In this document: positions 48,884 to 62,153 of the stretch, in pieces
How positions within the stretch are numbered: the stretch's first letter is position 1
Layout of the letters: each line of letters opens with the position of its first letter
Assembly (NCBI GenBank): GCA_963741055.1
Contig: CAVUGU010000028.1
Span: forward strand, 1-64,000
From: Bog-756 sp963741055
GTDB lineage: Bacteria > Actinomycetota > Acidimicrobiia > Acidimicrobiales > RAAP-2
Direction: 5' to 3'
Length of the DNA stretch: 64,000 nucleotides
Notes under the pieces: generated by a model
Seen by the model: the letters and a program-made list of their open reading frames with translations, nothing else
The model's database searches: none
Told to the model about the DNA's origin: nothing
Program-made: the position numbers and the translations under genes

Positions 48884-48943
48884 CCGAGTGATCGTCGCCG
48901 GACTCGCCGGGGGTCGCGTCGGTCCCGGGTTCTGATCACTCGG
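48884..48943. terminator. Long inverted repeat 2 (10-bp arms)
   Basis: CCGAGTGATC (48884-48893) and GATCACTCGG (48934-48943) pair perfectly around a 40-base GC-rich loop. It begins six bases after the first inverted repeat. Two such stems in tandem between convergent genes would serve as a strong bidirectional terminator. Confidence 0.45.
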
Positions 48944-48998
48944 CGGGGCTTCCGCCGCCCAGCTCACAGCCAGTGTGCGCCGGAGAGCGAGCGTTGTC

Positions 48999-49014
48999 TG
49001 TCACCTAGGTGACG
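48999..49014. promoter_or_regulatory. TGTCACCTAGGTGAC palindrome, operator candidate B
   Basis: TCTGTCACCTAGGTGACG contains the perfect palindrome GTCACCTAGGTGAC, followed by TCGACGTCGG as at site A. It lies downstream of the leftward aldo/keto reductase rather than before a gene start, so it may be an orphan site or act at distance. Confidence 0.4.
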
Positions 49015-49063
49015 TCGACGTCGGAAATTTCCGAGCCGGCGCCTGCGCCAGGTCGCCGGCGCC

Positions 49064-50076
49064 TCAGCCGTGCTGCCAGAACCGGTTGGGCAGGCTCCGG
49101 ATCCCGGGCAGCGCGGCACGATCGAGTCGCTCGAGGTCGTCTTCGTCGAGGGTCCAGCCGAGCGCGCCGGCGTTCTCCTCGGCCTGCTGGCGGTTCTTCG
49201 CCCCGGGAATGGGCACGGCGCCCTTCGGCGACGATCCAGTTGAGTGCCACCTGGCTCGGGAGCTTTCCTCCGTGCTTTTCGCCGATCGACCGGAGCTCGT
49301 CGACGACGACGTCGACGATCTGCATCGGATGAGCGCTGAACCCCCGCTTGCCCGGTGGAGGGTTCGACGCCGAGTACTTGCCGGACAGACGGCCCTGCCC
49401 GAGCGGCGAGTAGGCCAGCGGCAGCACGCCGAGCTCCTTGCAGATGGCCAGCAGGCCGGTCGTCTCGGGTGCACGCCGGAGCAACGAGAATTCGATCTGG
49501 TTGGTGGCGAGCAGCACGTCGCGTCTGACCGAGCTCGCGGGCGATGCTCCGGGTCTCCTTCGCCGAGTAGTTGGACACTCCGACCGCGTCGACCAGCCGA
49601 CCGTGGACGGCGGTTGCCAGCGCCTCGGCGAGCGCGGCGTGCGACCGCAGGCTGATCGGGCCGTGGATCTGGTAGAGCCCGACCTTCTTCAGCCCGAGCC
49701 GCTCGAGTGACCGGCGAAGCGCCGACAACAACGAAGCGTGCACGTTGAGCTTCCACGGCGAGGGCATGAACTTGGTCGCGATGACCGCTTTTTCGCCACG
49801 AGCGGGATCGGCATCGAGCAGGCGGCCGATGATCCGCTCGCTCTCGCCCGACCCGTAGACCTCGGCGGTGTCGAACAGGGTGACACCCGCGTCGATCGAG
49901 GCATCCCAGGCCTCCTTGATCGAGATCTCGGTGAGCGCCGGGTCGTAACCGCCCATCCCCCAGGTCGACTTGTCGCCCCAGGCCCAGGTGCCCACTCCGA
50001 GCGGCGGGACGGTGACGTGGCTGCCGGCGAGGGTGTAGGAGCGGTGACGCATCTCCTCAACGCTAACGTCCCCCAC
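49064..50076 (-). CDS. Aldo/keto reductase (frameshifted)
   Basis: NADP-dependent carbonyl reductase of the (beta/alpha)8 AKR family, about 337 residues. The catalytic tetrad is present: Asp and Tyr in LFDTAEVYGSGESE, Lys in AVIATKFMP and His in YQIHGP. VGVSNYSAKE and LAYSPLGQGRLSGKY are family blocks, and VPIPGAKNRQQAEENAGAL binds the cofactor 2'-phosphate. Shifts near 49515 and 49215 are needed. Start is either GTG 50076 or ATG 50052; the latter has GAGGAG immediately adjacent, too close for a normal ribosome site. The substrate is unknown. Confidence 0.85.
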
Positions 50077-50109
50077 CGTCGCCGGCTCGTGGAGACCGTC
50101 GCACGAGCT

Positions 50110-50781
50110 TCAGATCCCGACCACGTCCTCGAGCGCGCCTCGATCCCGGACCGTCAGACGTCTCGACTCGACAGCGATCCATCCGCTTCGCTGGAACTCC
50201 TGCAAGCAGTTGTTGACCCGTTGTCGGCTCGCCCCGACGCTCGCAGCGAGCTCGGTCTGGGTGACCCCGAGGGTGGTTCCGTCTGCATGGCCGTTGGTCT
50301 TCTGCAGCAGGTACTTGGCCACCCGCTGCGAGAGATCGAGGTGCACCAGATCGGAGGCGACGCCGGTCAATCGGCTCACGGTGTGCGAGAGGTTCTCGAG
50401 AAGGACGACCGCCAGTGCCGGGCGCTCCTCGATGATCTGGACGAGTGCCGATCTCGAGAGGGTGAGAACGGTGCTCGGCGCGGTGGCCTGCACGGTGGCC
50501 GTCCGCGGCCCTCCGGAGAGGACGCCGATCTCCCCGATGGTGTCGCCGGGTACGACGGTGTTGAGGATGAACTCGTCACCTTCCTGCGAGTAGGTGACCG
50601 CTTTCATCTGCCCCGAGAGGAGCACCAGCACCGAGTCGGACGCGTCCCCCTCGCAGATCACCACCTGGCCCTTGTCGACCTCGACCCGGCGGCTGCGCTC
50701 GGTGAGGCGGGCACGGTCGGCCTCGTCCAGCACTCCGAAGACGGGGGAGTGGGCGAACGGATCTCGGTCGATCGTGCTCAT
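50110..50781 (-). CDS. Crp/Fnr family transcriptional regulator
   Basis: 223 residues. An N-terminal cyclic-nucleotide-binding-type beta roll (about 15-125; GDASDSVLVLLSGQMKAV, PGDTIGEIGVLSGGPRTATV) is followed by the dimer helix and a winged helix-turn-helix (TQTELAASVGASRQRVNNCL). The GEIGVLSGGPRTATV segment holds the Glu and the Arg-Thr of the cNMP phosphate-binding cassette, so cAMP binding is plausible. No Fe-S cysteines are seen, arguing against an Fnr-type oxygen sensor. Cyclase genes at 23926, 51988 and possibly 63752 could supply its ligand. A candidate operator lies 158 bases upstream. Confidence 0.9.
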   Translation of the reverse strand: MSTIDRDPFAHSPVFGVLDEADRARLTERSRRVEVDKGQVVICEGDASDSVLVLLSGQMKAVTYSQEGDEFILNTVVPGDTIGEIGVLSGGPRTATVQATAPSTVLTLSRSALVQIIEERPALAVVLLENLSHTVSRLTGVASDLVHLDLSQRVAKYLLQKTNGHADGTTLGVTQTELAASVGASRQRVNNCLQEFQRSGWIAVESRRLTVRDRGALEDVVGI

Positions 50782-51028
50782 CTGCCCTGACCCCCGGAGT
50801 CCTCCGTCCTTTTTCTTCCGGACGCTCTGCCGCCAACCGTAACAGCCGTGGACACGTCCCTCGCACTGGACCCACCTCAGAGTCGCCGTCGCCCGGACGT
50901 GCTGGGGAACGGAGTGTCACGGCCGAAATGTCAACGCCTGTCGCCTGCGTGACAGACACGATCGCCGGCAACCCACATCATCGGAACAGGGCATTCACTA
51001 CCCAACCAGCCCGTGAGAGGAGGACCCG
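50782..51028. other. Divergent intergenic region with operator candidate C
   Basis: About 250 bases between the divergent Crp/Fnr gene and a hypothetical gene. It holds the palindrome at 50939-50954 and an extra TGTCAC half-site at about 50915. No small gene was found. Confidence 0.5.
50939..50954. promoter_or_regulatory. TGTCGCCTGCGTGACA palindrome, operator candidate C
   Basis: Imperfect palindrome sharing CCTGCG core and GACAG right flank with the site at 63676. It lies 75 bases upstream of ATG 51029 and 158 bases upstream of the divergent Crp/Fnr gene. CRP-like proteins bind TGTGA-N6-TCACA; this box has the same size and symmetry with a shifted core. Confidence 0.5.
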
Positions 51029-51568
51029 ATGCCTTCACGACAGAACGGTGCCTACATCTCCCAGATCCTTCACACCGACCCGACGAGCGCAGGCGTCGTG
51101 CTCGACTCGGTCTATCGCGGGCTCGAACCGATCGGCGTCTCGCGGCGTTTCGTGCGGTTGACCGACCGACTCTGGCTGTCGGGCGACGGCCTGCAGCGTG
51201 ACCCCGGTCCTCAAGTCGTGCGAGCCGTGCGCGGCATTCTCTGGTACGGCTGCCTCCCGGTTCGGGTGCTGGTCGAGCTCGTCGAGTGGTCCTCGACGGC
51301 CTGCGAGGTCGCCATCCGTCCGCTCGGCTACTCGTGGCCGGTGTGGACGGATCGCTATGCGCACCGCGCGGCCGGCCACCTCGATCGCCTGGTGAGCTCC
51401 CTCGACGCCATCGGCGGATCCGGCGTCGCACGGGTTCGCGCAACCATCGACGCCCCCTTCTTCCTCATCAACGGCTGGAACACCGCGGGCAGCTTCGAGC
51501 GAGGCCTTGCTCCTCGGCAACGGCAGTGGAGCGAGGCCGCGACCCCGGCCGTCGGGCCCCTGGCCTGA
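51029..51568 (+). CDS. Hypothetical protein divergent from Crp/Fnr gene
   Basis: 179-residue protein with no signal peptide and a single moderately hydrophobic stretch (ILWYGCLPVRVLVELVEW). It is Arg/Trp/Leu-rich, which suggests a compact soluble fold. A strong AGGAGG (51016-51021) lies 7 bases before ATG 51029. No family recognised. The palindrome 75 bases upstream may regulate it. Confidence 0.65.
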   Translation: MPSRQNGAYISQILHTDPTSAGVVLDSVYRGLEPIGVSRRFVRLTDRLWLSGDGLQRDPGPQVVRAVRGILWYGCLPVRVLVELVEWSSTACEVAIRPLGYSWPVWTDRYAHRAAGHLDRLVSSLDAIGGSGVARVRATIDAPFFLINGWNTAGSFERGLAPRQRQWSEAATPAVGPLA

Positions 51569-51738
51569 CCCGACACGGCCGCACGACCGGGCCGAACGCA
51601 TGGTCCGTGCCCTGGTGTGGGCGATCGAGCTCATGAGAATCGAGTCACCGAAGGGCATGAAAGGCGGTGAGGAGTCTCAAGCGAGCGGCGCGATCTGCCG
51701 ATCACACGGCGAGGGACTAGTGCAGCCGAGGGGGGACC

Positions 51739-51966
51739 ATGGGGTCGAAGCAACTCGCAGATCTGCGGATCGTCCGGAACCATCCGTTCTGCGCCGTGTG
51801 CGGGAGTCACGACGATCTCGTCGTCGATCGAGAGCCGGCGCAGGCGAGTCACATGGTGGTCAGCACGGTCACCGGAACCGTTCACGACGTCGAGTCGGGC
51901 AAGGCGGTTCCGCGGGTGCTCTGTGCGGCCTGCCGTGCGAGGCAGCAACTGGCCGACGCCTCCTGA
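51739..51966 (+). CDS. Small zinc-finger protein (CxxC...CxxC)
   Basis: 75-residue protein with CAVCG near residue 18 and CAACRARQ near residue 63, plus His at HPFC and SHMVVS. The spacing resembles a treble-clef or HNH-like zinc site, but the catalytic HNH residues are not clear. GAGGGGGGAC lies just before ATG 51739. It may bind nucleic acid or be a small regulatory protein; function unknown. Confidence 0.65.
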   Translation: MGSKQLADLRIVRNHPFCAVCGSHDDLVVDREPAQASHMVVSTVTGTVHDVESGKAVPRVLCAACRARQQLADAS

Positions 51967-51987
51967 TCCGTCAGGAGGAGAAGTCCG

Positions 51988-53937
51988 GTGGCGTGCGCCA
52001 CTGAGCGCGCGCCCCGAAGCAGGGTGCGAGGGAGCGCCGGGCACGGCGTCGGTTGGCAACCGTTCGAGCGAAACGTACGCTTCGCAGCTGTGGCGGCGTC
52101 GGGCGACCTCCCATCATCGGGTGCGTCGCCTCGGTCGGCGGCTGCATGGCTCGAGCTCGTGCGGCATCAGGAGCGGCGCGGCGAGCTGCTCCAAGCCTGT
52201 GACCTTGCGGACCGGGGCCTCGAAGAGCATCCGAGCGACACCGAGCTCGCCTACCGAGTGGTCCTCGCCCTCGCTCGCACCGGCGCCACCTCCGAGGCCG
52301 AACGGCGCTTTGCCCAGCTCGATCTGGCATCGGTCGACACCGAGGACGTCGCGGCGCTCGCAGCCCGCATCGAGAAGGACCGTGCGCTGGCGGCGACCGG
52401 CGCCGAGCGTTCGACGTTGGCCGCCCGGGCCGCCGGTTCCTACCAGAGGATCGCCGACCGGTACCGCAGTTACTTCCCGGCGATCAACGCCGCCACGTTG
52501 CAACTGGTCGCCGGCAACTCGGAGGCTGCACGCACTGCTGCGACCGAGGCGCTCGAACTCGTGGACCAAGCAGGAGAAGCGACGTACTACGCGGCCGCGA
52601 CCCGTGCCGAGGCCGAGATCCTCCTCGGTGACCTGACCGGAGCCCGGTCCGCGCTCGAACAGGCGGCGCGGCTCTACGAAGGGGACTACGGCGCACTTTC
52701 CACGACGCGCCGCCAACTCCGGATGGTCTGCGACCTCACCGCGGCCGATACCGGTCTCCTCTCGGAACTGGCAGGTCCGGCCGTCGCCTTCTACTGCGGG
52801 CACATGATGTCCGGCAACGGTCGTCCCCACCGGTTCGACGAGGCCGACGCCGGCGCTCAGATCGCCGGGGTGCTCGCCGACCGCCCGGTCGGGTTCGCCT
52901 ACGGATCCCTCGCCGGTGGTGCCGACATCCTCTGGGCAGAGGCGCTCCTCGCTTCGGGAGCCGAACTGCACGTGGTCCTCCCCTTCGCCGTGGAAGATTT
53001 CATCGAGGCCTCTGTGGTGCCCTCCGGTCCCGAATGGGTCGATCGGTTTCGGCTCTGTCTCGATGCGGCCGTCGGGGTCACCTTCGCGACCGAAGGGCGA
53101 TTCCTCGGTGACGACGCGCTCTTCCGGTACGCCGCCGAGATCGCGATGGGCCTTTGCCTCTTGCGTGCGCGGTTCCTCGACGGCGACGCCTTCCAGCTCG
53201 CACTCTGGGACGGGGTTCCGCCGACGGGTACGGTCGGCACCGCGGTCGACGTGGCGACCTGGCAGCGGACCGGTCGCGACGCCGTCATCGTCGCGCCGCG
53301 TGCTCTCCGACCGGACGTCGATCGTGGCAACGACGCGCATCAGAGCGCGTCAGGAACCAGGAGAGTCGTTCGGGCCCTCCTGGTCAGCGACCTGCGAGGA
53401 TTCTCCAAGTTGGCCGACGAGCAGATCCCTTTCTTCGCGGACCAGGTGCTGGGCGCCTTCGGCCAGGTGATCACCCGACACGCGAGGAAGATCGAGTACC
53501 GGAACACCTGGGGCGATGCGCTGATCGTCGTCGTGACCGACGTCGTCGCCGCAGCGCACTGCGCCCTCGAGATGCAAGAAGCGATGGCTGCGGTCGATCT
53601 GGCGGCCAGTGGACTGCCCCCCGACTTGGCTCTGCGCCTCTCCGCGCACGTGGGCCCCGTCTTCTTCCTCGACGATCCGATCCGTCGCGCGCCCACTTTC
53701 ATGGGGACCCACATCAACCGCGCCGCACGGATCGAGCCGGTCACACCTCCCGGCGCGGTGTACGTGACCGAGGCGTTCGCCGCCGGCCTCGAACTCGCCG
53801 GAAACGCCGAGCTGCGGTGCGACTACGTGGGCCACATCCCGGCTGCCAAGGACTACGGGCGCATCCGGATGTACCACCTCGGGCGTCGCGAGACCGGACC
53901 GAGCCGGCAACACGGGTTGCGAAATCGGAGGGAATGA
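51988..53937 (+). CDS. TPR-like / SLOG-like / class III cyclase fusion protein
   Basis: Up to 649 residues. About 40-260 are helical repeats of TPR or TRAFs-binding type (LADRGLEEHPSDTELAYRVV, YQRIADRYRSYFPAINAATL). About 265-430 look like a SLOG-type Rossmann domain (AFYCGHMMSG, GFAYGSLAGGADILWAEALL, AELHVVLPFAVEDFI), a fold often used to bind or make nucleotide signals. About 460-640 are a class III nucleotide cyclase with both metal Asp (VSDLRGFSKL, NTWGDALIVV) and the Asn/Arg of THINRAARIEPV. The adenine-specifying Lys is absent, so the product nucleotide is uncertain. GTG 51988 is the longest start; the first 40 residues may not be real. Confidence 0.8.
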   Translation: MACATERAPRSRVRGSAGHGVGWQPFERNVRFAAVAASGDLPSSGASPRSAAAWLELVRHQERRGELLQACDLADRGLEEHPSDTELAYRVVLALARTGATSEAERRFAQLDLASVDTEDVAALAARIEKDRALAATGAERSTLAARAAGSYQRIADRYRSYFPAINAATLQLVAGNSEAARTAATEALELVDQAGEATYYAAATRAEAEILLGDLTGARSALEQAARLYEGDYGALSTTRRQLRMVCDLTAADTGLLSELAGPAVAFYCGHMMSGNGRPHRFDEADAGAQIAGVLADRPVGFAYGSLAGGADILWAEALLASGAELHVVLPFAVEDFIEASVVPSGPEWVDRFRLCLDAAVGVTFATEGRFLGDDALFRYAAEIAMGLCLLRARFLDGDAFQLALWDGVPPTGTVGTAVDVATWQRTGRDAVIVAPRALRPDVDRGNDAHQSASGTRRVVRALLVSDLRGFSKLADEQIPFFADQVLGAFGQVITRHARKIEYRNTWGDALIVVVTDVVAAAHCALEMQEAMAAVDLAASGLPPDLALRLSAHVGPVFFLDDPIRRAPTFMGTHINRAARIEPVTPPGAVYVTEAFAAGLELAGNAELRCDYVGHIPAAKDYGRIRMYHLGRRETGPSRQHGLRNRRE

Positions 53938-54032
53938 TCGGTTCCCATCACCACGAGGAGTCCTGTCCGTCAAGCGACTCGCAACAGGAGTGGCACGCGA
54001 GAAGCCGTCCGAAGTCGTGGGATAGTGCAGGC

Positions 54033-54423
54033 ATGACGATCGCGCCGATCGAACCGTCCGTGCTCCGTGTGGACGACGACGGCATCACCCTGCTCGGCGG
54101 CTGGTCGGCGACGAGCGGCTTTCGCCACTTCCCCCGCGCCGCGGTCTGTCCCTTCACCGGTGCCGACGACGTCGTACCGGTCGACCTGCCCGCGCTCCGG
54201 GACGGTCTGGCTGCACACGACCGTCCACCTCGCCCCGGCGGGATATGCAGGTCCCACTCCCTACGGGCTCGGGATCGTCGAGCTCGACGGTGAGCCGCTG
54301 CTGCGGATCGTGACCCGGCTCGAGGCCGAGACCCTCGTTCGCGGCACCCGGGTCCACCTCCGAGGGGAGGAGCTTCCCGGGCCCGAGGGCGATCCGGTTC
54401 TCACCTGGATGTTCCGCCCATGA
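54033..54423 (+). CDS. OB-fold (DUF35-type) protein partner of thiolase (frameshifted)
   Basis: About 130 residues. It has an N-terminal FRHFPRAAVCPFTGADDVVPV segment in place of the usual zinc ribbon; only one Cys is left. An OB-fold half follows (LHTTVHLAPAGYAGPTPYGLGIVEL, RGTRVHLRGEELPG). A shift near 54205 is needed. The TGA overlaps the thiolase ATG (ATGA). DUF35/OB-fold proteins form complexes with thiolase-like enzymes, as in steroid side-chain aldolases, so the pair should act together on acyl-CoA. Confidence 0.75.
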
Positions 54424-55544
54424 GCGAAGTGCGGATCGCCGGGGTCGGGCTCCATCCCTTCGGCCGCTTCGAGGGGGTCACCGCGACCGACATGGGCGTC
54501 GTCGCGGTCCGGGCCGCGCTCGCGGAGGCCGGACTCGGCGTCCACGACGTCGAGGCCGCATTCTGCGGAACCGCCTACGGCGGGGTGGCGTCGGGGCACC
54601 GGGTGCTCGGTGCGCTCGCGGGGACCGGCATCCCGATCTACGACGTCGAGGCAGGGTGCGCGTCCGGCGGCGCCGCGCTGCAGCTGGCCGCTGCGTCGAT
54701 CGCGTCGGGACAGCACGACCACGTCCTCGTCTTCGGGATCGAGAAGATGCCGAAGGGGGTCATCCGGTCGTCCTTCTTTGCTCCGTGGCAGGAGGCGGCG
54801 GGCTTGAGCCCCGCGCCCGCGTACTTCGCGTTGCGCGCGGCGAGGCTGCTCGCCGAGACGGACCTGACCGCCGACGACCTCGCCGAGGTGGTCGTGAAGA
54901 ACCGCGCGCACGGGGTCCACAACCCCGACGCGATGTTCCAGAAGGCGGTCACCGCCGAGGAGGTCCTCTCCTCGCGGATGGTCTGCCCGCCGCTGACGCT
55001 GTTCATGCTCTGTTCGCCGAACGAGGGAGCGGCGGCCGTGGTACTCGGCCGTGACGGAGACGGCGTGCGGGTGGCGGGCATCTCGCTCCGCTCGCACCTG
55101 CCCGGCAACGTGCTCGGCGAGGACACCCCGATGTCGGGCATCGAGGACACCGACATCACCCCACCGACTTCGCTCGCGGCCGAGGACGCCTACAAAGCGG
55201 CGGGGCTCGGTCCCGACGACGTCGACGTCGTCGAGTGCCAGGACACCGACGCGGCGCGCGAGCTGATCACCTGGGCCGAGCTCGGTCTCTGTGCGCCGGG
55301 CGAACAAAGGGCGATCCTGTCCGACGGGAGCGCGAGGGTCGGGGGGAAGCGGCCGATCAACCCATCGGGCGGCCTTCTCTCGAAAGGCGAACCGCTCGGC
55401 GCGTCCGCGCTCGGTCAGGTCGTCGAGCTGGTGCGACAGCTGAGGGGTTCTGCCGGTGCACGCCAGGTCGAGGGGGCCCGGGTCGCCCTCGCCCACGTGA
55501 TCGGCCGTGGCGCGAACGCCTGTGTGACCATCCTGGTTCGCTGA
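54420..55544 (+). CDS. Thiolase-like protein (lipid-transfer/aldolase type)
   Basis: 374 residues with the thiolase fold. The acylated Cys is in VEAGCASGGAALQLAA. The C-terminal block is NPSGGLLSKGEPLGASAL, where the canonical GHP His is Glu, and no second CxG Cys is evident near the end. This pattern is seen in SCP-x/Ltp-type proteins and Ltp2-like aldolases rather than in classical degradative thiolases. With its OB-fold partner it may cleave a beta-hydroxyacyl-CoA or steroid-derived thioester. The reaction is inferred, not shown. Confidence 0.8.
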   Translation: MSEVRIAGVGLHPFGRFEGVTATDMGVVAVRAALAEAGLGVHDVEAAFCGTAYGGVASGHRVLGALAGTGIPIYDVEAGCASGGAALQLAAASIASGQHDHVLVFGIEKMPKGVIRSSFFAPWQEAAGLSPAPAYFALRAARLLAETDLTADDLAEVVVKNRAHGVHNPDAMFQKAVTAEEVLSSRMVCPPLTLFMLCSPNEGAAAVVLGRDGDGVRVAGISLRSHLPGNVLGEDTPMSGIEDTDITPPTSLAAEDAYKAAGLGPDDVDVVECQDTDAARELITWAELGLCAPGEQRAILSDGSARVGGKRPINPSGGLLSKGEPLGASALGQVVELVRQLRGSAGARQVEGARVALAHVIGRGANACVTILVR

Positions 55545-55560
55545 CGAAAGGAGTGGGCCG

Positions 55561-56061
55561 ATGACCACCCACGGGAGTGACGTCGACCGGAGTGCGGAGT
55601 GGGAGGAACTGAGGACCAAGTACCTTCTCCCGCCCGGCAAGCGGTCGGCCTCCGCCGGCAGGGGACTCCACCACTTCGCCATCCTCTCGAGCGACGTCGA
55701 GCGGACCATCTCCTTCTACCAGGACCTCTTGGAGTTCCCGCTCGCCGAGCTCTTCGAGAACCGCGACTACAAGGGCTCGACTCACTTCTTCTTCGACATC
55801 GGGAACGGCAACTACCTCGCGTACTTCGACTTCCCCGGTCTCGAGCTCGGTCCCTACCGCGAGGTCTTGGGTGGTCTCCACCACATCGCCATCTCGGTCA
55901 CACCCGAGCAGTGGGAGCGCCTCGTCGCGAAGCTGCGTGCGGCCGGGTTGGACGTCCACGTGGTGAACGGCGACTCGGCGTACTTCTCCGGGCCGGACGG
56001 CGAGCGGCTCGAACTGCTCTCCTACCCGTTGAACGACATGTACGGGACCGTGGTCGCCTGA
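55561..56061 (+). CDS. VOC superfamily protein (glyoxalase/dioxygenase-like)
   Basis: 166 residues with two VOC modules. Metal ligands are likely His in GLHHFAILS and GLHHIAISV and Glu in GERLELLSYP. AAAGGAG lies 8 bases before ATG 55561. It follows the thiolase by 16 bases and is in the same direction, so it may belong to the same catabolic unit. The FFFDIGNGNYLAYFDFPG centre is typical for bleomycin-resistance/dioxygenase-like members. Confidence 0.85.
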   Translation: MTTHGSDVDRSAEWEELRTKYLLPPGKRSASAGRGLHHFAILSSDVERTISFYQDLLEFPLAELFENRDYKGSTHFFFDIGNGNYLAYFDFPGLELGPYREVLGGLHHIAISVTPEQWERLVAKLRAAGLDVHVVNGDSAYFSGPDGERLELLSYPLNDMYGTVVA

Positions 56062-57327
56062 TCGAATCGGAGGCGACCGGGCGCGCCCGGTGGCGGGCGA
56101 TGGCCGGGGAGCTGCGCTCCTGGGATACTCGTGCTGTTGGAAAGGGGTGCCACGTGCCGTACTCCGAAGGCCGGATCGTCCACGACGCCGACGCCCACAT
56201 CATGGAGACGCCGATGTGGCTCCGCGACCACGCAGAGGCCAGGTTCCGTGAGCGGTTGCCGGTGCTGCGCTACACGAGCGGGAACGAGCTGCGACAGACC
56301 GGCAGTCCCGAGGAGCAACAGCGCGACCTGCTCGCCTCCTTCGATCGTCTCCGGGAGCGTCACGGCTCGGACGAGTACCGGGCCGACGAGGAAGCCGAGA
56401 TCATGCAGCGGAAGAACTTCGCGGCGACCGGCGGATTCATCGCGGAGGACCGGTCCCGCGCGCTCGACCTGCTCGGCTTCTCCAGCCAGCTGATCTTCAA
56501 CACCTTCCACAACCAACGCTTGCACGACCTCGAGCACGGCAACGACACCGAGCTCGCCTACGCGGCCGCCCGTGCGCACAACCGCGGGATGCTCGAGTTC
56601 TGCTCGGCGGACCCTCGCCTCCTTCCTTCGTGCTACGTGCCGCTGGTCGACCCGGACAAGGCGATCGAGGCGACCAGGGACGCCCTGGCCGGGGGCGCGG
56701 CCGCGCTCCTCGTCGCGTCGGGGTGCCCGCCGGAGTTCTCACCGAGCCACACGGACCTCTTCCCGGTCTGGGCACAGGCCGAAGAGGCCGGCATCCCGGT
56801 CGTCTTCCACGTGGGTGGGACCGGCGACCTCATCGACCCGCACTACTTCGTGAACGGCCTCCCGGTGCCGCCCGACTTCCACGGTGGCGACGAGAACTTC
56901 CGGTCGGTCGACTACATGGGGATTCCCGGACCCCCGGCCCAGACCCTCGCCACGCTCATCTTCGACGGGGTGCTCGAGCGCTTCCCCGATCTTCACATCG
57001 GGGTGATCGAGCAGGGCGCGATCTGGGTGCCGTCCTGGCTGCGCCAGATGGAGTCGGCCTTCGAGGCCTTCTGCCGCCACGAGGAACGTCTGCAGCAGCT
57101 CTCGCTCCGGCCCTCGGAGTACGTGCACCGACAAGTGCGCTTCACCCCGTACCCGACCGAGGACGTCGGGTGGATCGTGGCCGAGGCCGGCGCCGATCTC
57201 GTGCTGTTCTCTTCCGACTACCCACACGTCGAGGGGGGCCGCAAGCCGATCGAGCGGTTCGAGACCTCGCTCGGCGATGCCGGCGAGGAGATCCGCCGGC
57301 AGTTCTACGTCGACAACTTCCTCTTCC

Positions 57328-61814
<4,487 letters not shown>

Positions 61815-62004
61815 GAGTGAGACCAGCCTACGGGTGTGGTGTGACGCTCGGCCCCTGCCTGCCCGTCTCCGCTGCAAGGAGGAGGAGCCGAGTCGATCCC
61901 CGAGTGGATGGAGTGGACCTGGCCGGGTGAAGGAGGGGAAGGGGGGACCGGAGGGGGTCACCGCCGAGGAGGGGCTCTCCACCTAGAGGTGTCCCGCCGC
62001 GCGT

Positions 62005-62032
62005 GACATCTATATACATCGTTATACATCAC
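62005..62032 (-). promoter_or_regulatory. Three GATGT repeats at 10-bp spacing (lhr promoter candidate)
   Basis: On the lhr strand the sequence reads TGATGTATAA CGATGTATAT AGATGTCAC: three GATGT units exactly one helical turn apart in an AT-rich patch, rare in this GC-rich window. It lies about 190 bases before the lhr start. A tandem binding site for a response regulator, or an AT-rich promoter element, would fit. Confidence 0.4.
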
Positions 62033-62041
62033 GAGTCCCGA

Positions 62042-62111
62042 CCCACCTATGGGTGGGCGGGCTCTCCGATCTCGTGGATCCACCTCTGGGTGGGCAGGCG
62101 CTCCGATCTCG
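62042..62111. terminator. Two tandem CCACC/GGTGG hairpin repeats
   Basis: A 32-bp unit (CCACC TATG GGTGG ... CTCCGATCTCG) occurs at 62043-62074 and again at 62080-62111 with four or five differences. Each begins with a stable stem-loop. Directly downstream of the PHM-like gene, they probably act as a terminator. Confidence 0.5.
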
Positions 62112-62153
62112 CCGCCGGTCTGCGGACCGGGCCACTGACCGGCCCTCGTTTCC

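Larger units (their letters stand above)
61815..62153. other. Intergenic region upstream of lhr with AT-rich direct repeats and tandem hairpins
   Basis: About 340 bases between the PHM-like gene and lhr, both leftward. It holds an AT-rich repeat cluster at 62009-62032 and two hairpin-forming tandem repeats at 62042-62111, listed separately. No small gene is convincing. Confidence 0.5.

Noticed and set aside
61815..61982. Longer N-terminus of Lhr starting at 61982
   Set aside because: The extra 56 codons are low complexity and unlike Lhr proteins, and GTG 61814 gives the usual distance to Walker A.
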